Shown here one piece after another: positions 9,190 through 15,772 of a DNA stretch of 64,000 nt; within the stretch, counting starts at the first letter, position 1; every line of letters begins with the position of its first letter. Both the position numbers and the translations under genes were made by a program. Source of the stretch: CAJCIY01 sp964245825 (GTDB lineage: Bacteria; Actinomycetota; Actinomycetes; Mycobacteriales; CAJCIY01); NCBI GenBank assembly GCA_964245825.1, contig CAXTNT010000009.1:62001-126000 (forward strand), read 5' to 3'. The notes beneath the pieces are model-generated. The model did not search any database. It worked only from the letters and a program-made list of their open reading frames with translations, and had not been told where the DNA came from.

Positions 9190-9765
9190 TCACCCGGTGG
9201 GTGGGGCGAAGAGGCCGTCGGGGGTCGCGACGGCATCGGCGGTCACCAGCGCCCCGGCGAGGTCGAGGAAGGTCCGCGCGTCACGCAGCAGGTCGTCGGC
9301 TTCGCGCGCGGTGGCAGCGCGGGAGATCCCCGACTCGGCCGCGGCCCGCTTGGCCGCTCCGGCGGCGAAGAACGCGGCCCACTCCGCCAACTCCGGGGCG
9401 ACGACGGCGAGCAGCGACCAGACGCTGCGCGACCCGCCGCGAACCCCCCGGCTGCGGGCGCCCGTCGGTCGGGCCCGGGTCGCCAGGACGGCGGACGCGG
9501 CGCGCAGCGCCGCGAGATGGGCCCGCGCGTAACGGTCGGCGGACCCGGGCGAGGTGGTTGCCTCGGCGAGGCCGCTGCGCGCGGCCGCGAGCAGGTCGGC
9601 GGGAGAACGGCGGGGCAGGGCGGCGGCTGGCACGGGCACGCTCCTCGGAGCGACGGGTTCGACGGTGATATCGGCGACGGCGCGGAGCGCCGGACGTGCC
9701 CGCACGGCGGGCGGGCGCCGGGTCGACGGGACCGGCGCGAGGGCGGAAGCGAGGGCAGCGGGCAT
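9190..9765 (-). CDS. SAV_6107 family HEPN domain protein
   Basis: A 191-residue Ala-rich helical protein. The C-terminal two thirds (about 52-185) resembles the SAV_6107-type HEPN domain, with helices around SADRYARAHLAALRAA, WSLLAVVAPELAEWAAFFAAGA and DDLLRDARTFLDLAGAL. The N-terminal 50 residues are Pro/Arg/Val rich and probably disordered. HEPN domains are often RNases or nucleotide-binding partners, but the R-x4-6-H catalytic motif of toxin HEPN proteins is not clear here. Its ATG overlaps the DUF6504 stop by 4 bp and its stop is 3 bp from dnaE2, so it should be made together with the polymerase. Confidence 0.82.
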   Translation of the reverse strand: MPAALASALAPVPSTRRPPAVRARPALRAVADITVEPVAPRSVPVPAAALPRRSPADLLAAARSGLAEATTSPGSADRYARAHLAALRAASAVLATRARPTGARSRGVRGGSRSVWSLLAVVAPELAEWAAFFAAGAAKRAAAESGISRAATAREADDLLRDARTFLDLAGALVTADAVATPDGLFAPPTG

Positions 9766-10202
9766 CAGTCGTGCACCCGGGTCAGCAGCCAGCGGCCGTC
9801 GTCGGGCAGCAGCGCGAGGTCGTAGACGCCGGTCGGGGCGGAGCGCCCGGAGCTCGCCTCGACCCGCCAGACCTCACGGTCGGAGGCCAGGCCGAGACCG
9901 CCGAGCGGGACGGCGCAGCCGAGGTCGGGGGCGGGCTCTCCCCACGCGCGTTGACCCCATTTCGGGGTCGGCGGCAGCGGGGCGGTCAGCAGTGCTCCAG
10001 AACCGTCGGCCGGACCGGAGAGCGAGCCGGGCGGGGCGCCGCTCTGCAACGCGGTCGCCTCCTGGCCGCGCCACCAGGGGACTCGCTCGACCCAGTGGTC
10101 GAGCACCGCGCTAACGACGTGCAGCCGGCCACGCCACAGGAACTGCGCCGGCTCCTCGTCGCGGCGCAGCACCTCGACCAGATCGGCATGGCAGCGGGTC
10201 AC
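9765..10202 (-). CDS. DUF6504 family protein, first gene of the dnaE2 operon
   Basis: About 145 residues from GTG 10202, chosen because an AGGGAGG ribosome-binding site lies 8 bases upstream; the open frame itself runs back to 10385 through non-conserved sequence. The core DEEPAQFLWRGRLHVV, the WWRG segment and the closing VYDLALLPDDGRWLLTRVHD match the DUF6504 family found beside error-prone polymerase genes in actinobacteria. Function is unknown. It overlaps the HEPN gene by ATGA. Its promoter region holds the SOS box at 10418-10433, so LexA control is likely. Confidence 0.82.
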   Translation of the reverse strand: MTRCHADLVEVLRRDEEPAQFLWRGRLHVVSAVLDHWVERVPWWRGQEATALQSGAPPGSLSGPADGSGALLTAPLPPTPKWGQRAWGEPAPDLGCAVPLGGLGLASDREVWRVEASSGRSAPTGVYDLALLPDDGRWLLTRVHD

Positions 10203-10417
10203 GCAGACCACCTCCCTGCGGCGACGCAGGGACGAGCCCTGCGGACGGACCGCGCCCGGGCAGGACGCGGCGAGCCACGAGCCGGGGGAAGGCGGCGGCG
10301 GCACCCGGCCCGGGTAGGGGTGCTTCCCCACACCCCCACCCGGAGCCAGTGGCCAGCCCGTCAAGCCGGTGGAGGTCGGGTCCACCGGCCGGACGGGCTA
10401 TCGTCCGACGTACGCGA

Positions 10418-10433
10418 TCGAACGCGTGTTCGA
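10418..10433. promoter_or_regulatory. Predicted LexA (SOS) box
   Basis: The sequence TCGAACGCGTGTTCGA matches the actinobacterial/Gram-positive SOS operator pattern CGAAC-N4-GTTCG with both half-sites perfect. It lies 216 bp upstream of the DUF6504-HEPN-dnaE2 operon and 70 bp upstream of the divergent alkB-like gene, so one LexA dimer could control both directions. The remainder of the 300-bp divergent region shows no other recognisable element. Confidence 0.85.
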
Positions 10434-10503
10434 ACTACCGGAACAGTAGCGCCCGGGTACGACAGGACGTCAAGCCGGGGCGGATCTGTGGAGGAGGGCG
10501 GCG

Positions 10504-11130
10504 ATGAGCCTCTGCTGGCAGCCTTCGCTGCTCGACCTGGACCAGCCCCCCACCATCGACACGGGCCTTACCGGCATCCGCCGGATCGACCTCGACGCGA
10601 CCAGCTGGCTGGACCTGCTGCCCGGGTGGGTACGCGGCGGCGACACGCTGCTGGCGGAGCTCACCGACGGGGCCCCGTGGCTGCCGCAGCGCACCCGACG
10701 CATGTGGGACAACGACGTCGCCGAACCGCGGATCGTGGCGCGGTGGCCCGACCTCGCGACGCTGCCGCCGGCGGTCGAGCGGATGCGCGTCGCGGTCTCC
10801 CTCGCGTACGACACCGACTTCGACCTCGTCGCCGTGAACCTCTACCGGGACGGCCGCGACTCCGTCGCCTGGCACGCGGACCGAGTGCGGTTCACGCACG
10901 ACCGACCGCTGGTGGCCACGGTCAGCCTCGGTGCCCGGCGGCCGTTCCGGCTCCGGCCCTACGGCGGCGGGCCGACGCTCGTCGACCTCGCGCTCGGCGC
11001 CGGCGACCTGCTCGTCATGGGCGGCCGCTGCCAGCACGATTTCCAGCACGTCGTACCGAAGGTACGAGCGGCGACCGGCGCGCGCATGTCGCTGACGTTC
11101 AGACACTCCGGGCCGGCCGGCGCCTCGTGA
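10504..11130 (+). CDS. alkB: AlkB-like 2-oxoglutarate/Fe(II)-dependent dioxygenase
   Basis: A 208-residue double-stranded beta-helix oxygenase. The iron ligands are visible as His124-x-Asp126 (WHADRV) and the distal His182 in DFQHVVPK, with 2-oxoglutarate-binding Arg in ARMSLTFR. Family members oxidatively remove alkyl groups from DNA or RNA bases. A strong GGAGGAGG ribosome-binding site precedes ATG 10504. It is divergent from the dnaE2 operon across an SOS box, consistent with damage induction. The 3' two thirds are duplicated about 0.9 kb downstream. The gene symbol denotes the family; which AlkB homologue it is remains unsettled. Confidence 0.9.
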   Translation: MSLCWQPSLLDLDQPPTIDTGLTGIRRIDLDATSWLDLLPGWVRGGDTLLAELTDGAPWLPQRTRRMWDNDVAEPRIVARWPDLATLPPAVERMRVAVSLAYDTDFDLVAVNLYRDGRDSVAWHADRVRFTHDRPLVATVSLGARRPFRLRPYGGGPTLVDLALGAGDLLVMGGRCQHDFQHVVPKVRAATGARMSLTFRHSGPAGAS

Positions 11131-11155
11131 TGTCGTGGCGCGGCAGGATGGACGC

Positions 11156-11560
11156 ATGTCCTCGCGCATCTCGAACATCTGCCTCGATGCCGCCTACCCC
11201 TACGCCCAGACGATGTGGTGGGCGCAGGTCCTCGAGGACTTCACCATCGACGAGTCCTGGGAGATGAAGCCCGACGAGGACGAGTGCGGTCTGCGGGGAC
11301 CGGACGACCGGTTTCTGCTGTTCCTGCGCGTCCCTGAACCGAAGGCCGCCAAGAACCGGATGCACCTGTGCCTGCGGCCTGTCGACCGGTCTCGGGACGA
11401 GGAGGTGGATCGGCTGCTCGCCCTCGGCGCGACAATGGTCGACGATCGGCGCACGGGCGACACTGGCCGGGCAGTACTTGCCGACCCCGAGGGCAACGAG
11501 TTGTGCGTGCTCACGCGGTACATCCGCGGGGCAGACTCGGACGAGGGCTCCGGCGACTAA
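11156..11560 (+). CDS. VOC-superfamily (glyoxalase-like) protein
   Basis: About 134 residues with the pattern of a vicinal oxygen chelate fold: a paired beta-alpha-beta-beta arrangement ending in the characteristic ADPEGNELCVL segment. The start is ATG 11156, because the earlier in-frame GTG adds only poorly conserved residues. The metal-ligand set cannot be assigned with confidence, so substrate and catalysis are unknown. It lies between the intact alkB-like gene and its truncated copy, 26 bp after the former. Confidence 0.78.
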   Translation: MSSRISNICLDAAYPYAQTMWWAQVLEDFTIDESWEMKPDEDECGLRGPDDRFLLFLRVPEPKAAKNRMHLCLRPVDRSRDEEVDRLLALGATMVDDRRTGDTGRAVLADPEGNELCVLTRYIRGADSDEGSGD

Positions 11561-11577
11561 CCGCCGCGACGCGTTTT

Positions 11578-11600
11578 GAACGATGATGGCGCCGTGTTGG
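11578..11600 (+). repeat. Direct repeat, left copy, flanking the truncated alkB duplicate
   Basis: A 23-bp element starting GAACGATGATGGCGCCGTG recurs at 12038-12060 with two mismatches. The two copies bracket the truncated dioxygenase copy almost exactly, suggesting that the copy arrived or expanded by recombination between short repeats. Confidence 0.75.
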
Positions 11601-11610
11601 CACCCGGCGC

Positions 11611-12060
11611 ATGTGGGACGACGACGTCGCCGAGCCGCGGATCGTCGCGCGGTGGCCCGACCTCGCGACGCTGCCGCCGGCGGTCGAGCGGATGCGCGTC
11701 GCGGTCTCCCTCGCGTACGACACCGACTTCGACCTCGTCGCCGTGAACCTCTACCGGGACGGCCGCGACTCCGTCGCCTGGCACGCGGACCGAGTGCGGT
11801 TCACGCACGACCGACCGCTGGTGGCCACGGTCAGCCTCGGTGCCCGGCGGCCGTTCCGGCTCCGGCCCTACGGCGGCGGGCCGACGCTCGTCGACCTCGC
11901 GCTCGGCGCCGGCGACCTGCTCGTCATGGGCGGCCGCTGCCAGCACGATTTCCAGCACGTCGTACCCAAGACGCGCCGTACGACCGGCGCGCGCATGTCG
12001 CTGACGTTCAGACACTCCGGGCCGACAGGAGTTCGCAGAACGATGACGGCGCCGTGTTAG
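11611..12060 (+). pseudogene. Truncated duplicate of the AlkB-like dioxygenase gene
   Basis: The frame starts MWDDDVAEPRI and repeats residues 67 to about 202 of the intact gene. About 320 bp (10737-11057 versus 11646-11966) are identical. The first 66 residues are missing, an in-frame stop lies upstream at 11584, and the C-terminus is replaced by GVRRTMTAPC. The Fe ligands and Arg are retained, so a short product is chemically conceivable, but without the N-terminal lid and a ribosome-binding site it is best treated as a pseudogene from a recent partial duplication. Confidence 0.85.
12038..12060 (+). repeat. Direct repeat, right copy
   Basis: Second copy of the 23-bp element seen at 11578-11600 (21 of 23 positions equal). 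It supplies the last codons and the TAG stop of the truncated dioxygenase copy. Confidence 0.75.
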
Positions 12061-12186
12061 AATCCAACGTCCGGCTCGTCGACTTCGCAGAATCGCTCCG
12101 CGATCGCCGACGTCAGCCAAAAGCCGATCAGCAGCGGCGCGCAGATCTTTACCTGCATCGTGCCCAGGAACGGGCGCGCACTCGAG

Positions 12187-12474
12187 ATGTCCTGGTTTGA
12201 AGGCGACGCGGACATCAACTTTCAGGTGGGGCAAGGCGGTCGCTGGGAGCTTCCCCACGGCCCAGCCGACATCGATGTCGTGCTGGCCGTCGGGGAGCAG
12301 GTGGCGCGCGGACAGGTCCGCGAGACGTTCGCGCCGGCACGATCCTGCGTACGCGTGACGATGCCCGACGGATCGATAAGGAAGACCAGCGTCATCAGTG
12401 GCTGTGGGACCCTTTTCGCGCCCCTTCCGTTCTGGACCCACTGGGGACGCACGACTCAGCACGAGCCGTACTGA
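12187..12474 (+). CDS. Hypothetical protein, weakly supported
   Basis: A 95-residue frame from ATG 12187 (MSWFEGDADINFQVGQGG) to the TGA ending at 12474, with G/C-rich third codon positions over most of its length. No family is recognised, no good ribosome-binding site precedes it, and the frame can also be opened at GTG 12160. It lies in a patch of duplicated and broken sequence, so it may be the remnant of a longer gene. A 76-residue frame on the opposite strand is less convincing. Confidence 0.3.
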   Translation: MSWFEGDADINFQVGQGGRWELPHGPADIDVVLAVGEQVARGQVRETFAPARSCVRVTMPDGSIRKTSVISGCGTLFAPLPFWTHWGRTTQHEPY

Positions 12475-12532
12475 CCACGCGGAACATGAGCAGTGGCGGC
12501 AAGACGGGCGCTCGACACTGGGAGCGACGTGC

Positions 12533-12596
12533 GCTGCCAGGAGGATTTCCAGCACGTCGTACCGAAGGTACGAGCGGCGACGCCGCACGCATGTCG
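12533..12596 (+). repeat. Third fragment of the alkB-like gene
   Basis: About 64 bp match 11027-11091 of the intact dioxygenase gene, including the small inverted repeat TCGTACC-GAA-GGTACGA. It agrees with the intact gene rather than the truncated copy at the positions where those two differ (CCGAAGGTACGAGCGGCGA), so it descends from the intact gene independently of the truncated copy. Confidence 0.8.
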
Positions 12597-12666
12597 ACAC
12601 CATGCGACACAGCAACCCGGGACGGATAGGTCCTGTGGACATCGGTTCGAGGCCCGGGATCAGTCC

Positions 12667-12672
12667 TAGGGT
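12667..12672 (+). promoter_or_regulatory. Putative -10 element for the DUF6338 operon
   Basis: TAGGGT fits the actinobacterial TAnnnT -10 pattern and ends 6 bases before ATG 12679, as expected for a leaderless transcript. No clear -35 element is seen. Confidence 0.45.
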
Positions 12673-12678
12673 CGGACG

Positions 12679-13473
12679 ATGACGCCGGGAACGATCACTC
12701 AGTTGGCAATTGTGATCGTCTTCGTGCTGCCGGGCATCGTCTATCAGGTCGTCCGGGCGCGACTGTCCGGCGCGTCACCCGAGAACCAGGACTCCACGAA
12801 CAAGATCCTGAGGGCGCTCGCGGCCAGCATCGTGCTCGTCAGCATCTACATGATCATGGTCGGCCCGAGTATCGTGAAGGCGTTCGGCTATGTGGGCGCG
12901 AATCATCAACGCTGGGTTGCCGTGAACCCACGCCTGGCTGGCTCCTACGTGGGAGTTTTCATATTCGTCGTCCCTGCGGCCGCGGCATTCATAATCGCTG
13001 CCAGATGGTCCCTGGCGGCTCAAGTGGCGGGCGCCCACGAGCGCGGCCTGCTCTCGCCCTCGGGTTGGCTCGCACAGACGCGGGGAGGCCACCTGTTGAA
13101 TGGACAGCTTGCAAGTCTGGGCAGCAAGGCATCGGGCAAGGCTGGACTCCGCTACGACCCCACTCCGACCGCTTGGGACTGGGCGACCGACCACGCCGCC
13201 GCATTTCAGGGGTTTGTCCGGGTCAAGACAAAGGACGGGCAATGGCAGGGTGGTGTGTTTGGGCAGGGGTCATACTTCTCGACTTTTCCCGAAGCACCCG
13301 CGATCTTTGTCGAGCAGGCTTGGCAGCTGGATGACTCGGGGACATTCCAAGCGGAACAGGACCTCAGTCGAGGCACCTGGATCCCTTGTCATGAAGCCAT
13401 CACGGTAGAGTTCACCAGTCTGGGGCCGGGCTCTCGTGCGCGTGAAGGCATACAGTCCGTGGAGGAGGTCTGA
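12679..13473 (+). CDS. DUF6338 family membrane protein
   Basis: A 264-residue protein with three N-terminal hydrophobic segments (about residues 6-24, 45-65 and 90-112), then a soluble cytoplasmic part. That part carries the DUF6338 signature YDPTPTAWDWA near residue 155, followed by a VRVKTKDGQWQGGVFG beta segment and an acidic end. Function of the family is unknown. Third-position GC is somewhat lower than in neighbouring housekeeping genes. It is followed after 2 bp by a 62-residue frame and then a kinase-like gene, all apparently one operon with a leaderless start. Confidence 0.8.
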   Translation: MTPGTITQLAIVIVFVLPGIVYQVVRARLSGASPENQDSTNKILRALAASIVLVSIYMIMVGPSIVKAFGYVGANHQRWVAVNPRLAGSYVGVFIFVVPAAAAFIIAARWSLAAQVAGAHERGLLSPSGWLAQTRGGHLLNGQLASLGSKASGKAGLRYDPTPTAWDWATDHAAAFQGFVRVKTKDGQWQGGVFGQGSYFSTFPEAPAIFVEQAWQLDDSGTFQAEQDLSRGTWIPCHEAITVEFTSLGPGSRAREGIQSVEEV

Positions 13474-13475
13474 CG

Positions 13476-13664
13476 ATGGTGAATGGCGCTGGCAGACGGT
13501 CGGGTTCAGGCAAGTTCGGAAAGGTGCCGGTCCTCGAGAAGAAGGGCGGCAAGGTGCCCACGGGATCCGTCGGCAATGCCAACCCTCCCAAGGGTGGAAG
13601 CAAGCAGTCCCCGTCGTCATCTGCATGCTCAATGGGCTGGAAAGCCAGGCGTTCGACCGGGTGA
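13476..13664 (+). CDS. Small Lys/Gly-rich protein between DUF6338 and kinase genes
   Basis: A 62-residue frame starting MVNGAGRRSGSGKFGKVPV, rich in Lys, Gly, Pro and Ser, with repeated G-K-V-P motifs. It starts 2 bp after the DUF6338 stop, and its TGA overlaps the GTG of the kinase gene by 4 bp (GTGA). That double linkage is the main reason to believe it is real; no domain is recognised. The sequence suggests a disordered, nucleic-acid- or membrane-associated peptide, which is only inference. Confidence 0.6.
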   Translation: MVNGAGRRSGSGKFGKVPVLEKKGGKVPTGSVGNANPPKGGSKQSPSSSACSMGWKARRSTG

Positions 13665-14533
13665 GCTGGCCTCCATGGCTCCCCGAGTGGTGCCGGGACC
13701 ACCTTGGCGCAGCGCCTGCGGCGCAGCTCTTCCTCCGCGGCTGGTCGGGTGCGGCAGTCGGGCTGCGGCTGGACGACGGTCGTGAGGTGGTCGTGAAGCT
13801 GCGACCATGGGATCAACGCCTCGTCAGCTGCGTCGAGGCGCAAGAAGCCCTGACGCTGTCGGGGTTTCCGATGCCACGGCCGGTCGTGCGGCCGACGCGG
13901 GTGGGCCACCTCGCGGTCGGCGCCGAGTCGCACGTCCCCGCTCGAGCTCTGAGCCATCCGAACCCCGTCTTCATGGCGAGACTGCTGGCCCGGCTCGTGC
14001 GGATCGCGCCCATCGCGGACATCGCCGCGCCGGCCTGGGCCCATCCCGACCACGACGAGGCGGGCCGCTGGCCGCCCTGGCACGGTGATTTCGAGGACGC
14101 CGATCTCCCGACCTGGCTCACCCATCTCGTCGACGCCGTGCGAGCGAAGGTGCGCGGGGCCGACCTCCCCTCGGTCGTCGGGCACGCCGACTTCGAGGCA
14201 CAGAACCTCGGTCGCGACCCCACCGTGGTCTATGACGCGGACAGCCTCTGCTCTCGACCGGAGGCCGTGCACGCAGGACTCGCCGCCGCTGTCTGGTGTG
14301 CCGATGACGGCAGCCTGGACGCAGCCGATCTGGCTCAGTCGCAGGCATTTCTGACCGCGTACGAGGAAGCTCGCGGCCCATTCTCGGAGCTGGAGCGGGA
14401 GGTCGCCTGGGCAGCCGGGCTCTGGGTTGACTGCTACAACGCGGCGGCCCAGCTGGCGGCGGGCCGACCGGGGCAGGCGTGGGCCACGATCAGCGCCGAA
14501 CATGTCGAACGCGCCCGCCTCGCCGGTCTCTGA
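13661..14533 (+). CDS. Aminoglycoside phosphotransferase-like (APH) family kinase
   Basis: A 290-residue protein from GTG 13661, selected because it overlaps the preceding stop by GTGA and because similarity to the family begins at WPPWLPEWC. The P-loop-like lobe ends in VVVKLRPW, and the catalytic loop is GHADFEAQNLG (His175, Asp177, Asn182), followed by YDADSL with the metal-binding Asp. The fold is that of APH/choline kinases; the substrate cannot be read from sequence and resistance should not be assumed. It is the last gene of the DUF6338 operon. Confidence 0.75.
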   Translation: MSWPPWLPEWCRDHLGAAPAAQLFLRGWSGAAVGLRLDDGREVVVKLRPWDQRLVSCVEAQEALTLSGFPMPRPVVRPTRVGHLAVGAESHVPARALSHPNPVFMARLLARLVRIAPIADIAAPAWAHPDHDEAGRWPPWHGDFEDADLPTWLTHLVDAVRAKVRGADLPSVVGHADFEAQNLGRDPTVVYDADSLCSRPEAVHAGLAAAVWCADDGSLDAADLAQSQAFLTAYEEARGPFSELEREVAWAAGLWVDCYNAAAQLAAGRPGQAWATISAEHVERARLAGL

Positions 14534-14617
14534 CCTGCCAGCCGGATAGGTCGCAACCTGACACGGAACCGTCCACCGAGCGCGAAGCGGTCGTCGCCGG
14601 CAGGGCATGATCGCCGC

Positions 14618-15347
14618 ATGACCGACCCACTGGCCGCCTGGACCCGCAGCAGCTACGACGCCGAGGGCCGGGCCTACGACACCTATCGGCGCGGATCCGG
14701 CCCGGGGCGTGATCGTGATCCACGAGGTCCCGCAGATCACCCCGAACGTCGCCGCGTTCGGCGACGAGGTCGTCGACGCCGGCTTCACCGTCGTGATGCC
14801 GTCGCTGTTCGGGACCCCGGGCGGACCGCCGACCGCCGTGAACGTGCTGGGCGCACTGGCAAAGGGCTGCGTGAGCAAGGAGTTCGTCACCATGGCAGCC
14901 GGTCGTACCTCGCCCATCGCGTCATGGCTGCGGGCGCTGGCACGTGACCTGCACGTCGAGCTGGGCGGCCCGGGCGTGGGCGCCGTCGGGATGTGCTTCA
15001 CCGGCGGCTTCGCGCTCGCGATGATGGTGGAGGAGCACACGGTCGCGCCCGTCCTGTCGCAGCCGTCGCTGCCGTTCAACATCCCCGGTACGAAGCTTGG
15101 CGCCGACCTGGGCCTGTCCCCTGCCGACCTGCAGGCGGTCAAGGACCGCGACTGCCCGGTGCTGGGACTGCGCTACCGCGGTGACCCCGCGATCGGCAGC
15201 CGCTTCGACACGCTCCAACGGGAGCTGGGCAGCAACTTCCTGGCGGTCGAGTTCCCCGGCCGCAAGCACTCGGTCCTCACCGAGCACCGCCAGCAGGAGG
15301 GCGTCGACCGAGTCCTGGCCTTCCTGCACCAGCAGCTCGACGGCTGA
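14618..15347 (+). pseudogene. Dienelactone hydrolase family protein, frameshifted
   Basis: The N-terminus MTDPLAAWTRSSYDAEG...YRRGSGPG is read in one frame and the remainder (IVIHEVPQITPNVAAFGDE onward) in the next. Removing one G from the GGGG run at 14704-14707 would restore GPGVIVIHE and a continuous protein of about 242 residues. The nucleophile region GMCFTGGF (Cys) and the His of GRKHS are intact. Everything else looks undamaged, so this is either a very recent inactivation or a base-calling error in a G run. Family role: alpha/beta hydrolase acting on cyclic esters or lactones. Confidence 0.85.
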
Positions 15348-15360
15348 GGGCCGGAACATG

Positions 15361-15398
15361 CGAGACCGCCTGCGGCACTGGGCCTGCAGGCGGTCTCG
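15361..15398. terminator. Strong inverted repeat, probable bidirectional terminator
   Basis: A perfect 13-bp stem, CGAGACCGCCTGC, pairs with its complement at 15386-15398 around a 12-base loop. It begins 14 bp after the hydrolase stop and also lies 13 bp beyond the tiny minus-strand frame at 15412-15447, so it could end transcription from both sides. There is no U tract, which is common for actinobacterial terminators. Confidence 0.75.
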
Positions 15399-15411
15399 GG
15401 TAAGTCCTGGG

Positions 15412-15447
15412 TCAGTCGTCCCAGGGACCGTAGTCGTCCCGTTCCAT
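15412..15447 (-). CDS. Candidate 11-residue peptide
   Basis: ATG at 15447 is preceded by GGAGA with 4-base spacing and encodes MERDDYGPWDD before TGA. It is followed at once by the hairpin at 15361-15398, giving the layout of a short autonomous transcript. Upstream (15480-15640) there is no other supported gene; a TAGGCT hexamer on this strand near 15624-15629 could be a -10 element. The peptide is acidic and aromatic, unlike random GC-rich translation, but no family is recognised. The rest of the 15347-15773 interval shows nothing further. Confidence 0.3.
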   Translation of the reverse strand: MERDDYGPWDD

Positions 15448-15772
15448 CGGGTCTCCTCTCACGTGCGGGTGCCCGACTGCGGCGCAGTACTGCGCATCGC
15501 GCGGGCGGGTCGTTCTGCATGGGCTGCGGTGCGCCGACGGTGTCGTCGCGATCCTGGCCTTGCATGCAGGGAACCAGCATCCTGTGAACGCTGGGCAGTC
15601 CGATGATGGACTGCTGATGACAGCCTAGCGTACGAGATCGTGCGGGCATTCCCGTACCCCGTACATCGGCTGAGCGCCACCACATCTGAAGGAACAGCAC
15701 GACGGGCACTGGGCCGGCCGGGCGTTGACCGTCCGGCACCGGCTGCGGGCGACGGGTACCGTGCACCGCACG

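Noticed and set aside
11578..12060. Integron attC-like cassette around the truncated alkB copy
   Set aside because: The flanking 23-bp repeats contain GTTGG and GTTAG but not a proper GTTRRRY core with paired inner sites, and no integrase gene is present.
12222..12452. Minus-strand frame opposite the weak hypothetical gene
   Set aside because: Composition is Ser/Thr/Pro-rich and no ribosome-binding site is seen; neither strand is convincing, and the plus frame is slightly better.
13661..14533. Aminoglycoside resistance gene
   Set aside because: Only the kinase fold and the catalytic loop are visible; many such proteins are not resistance determinants.
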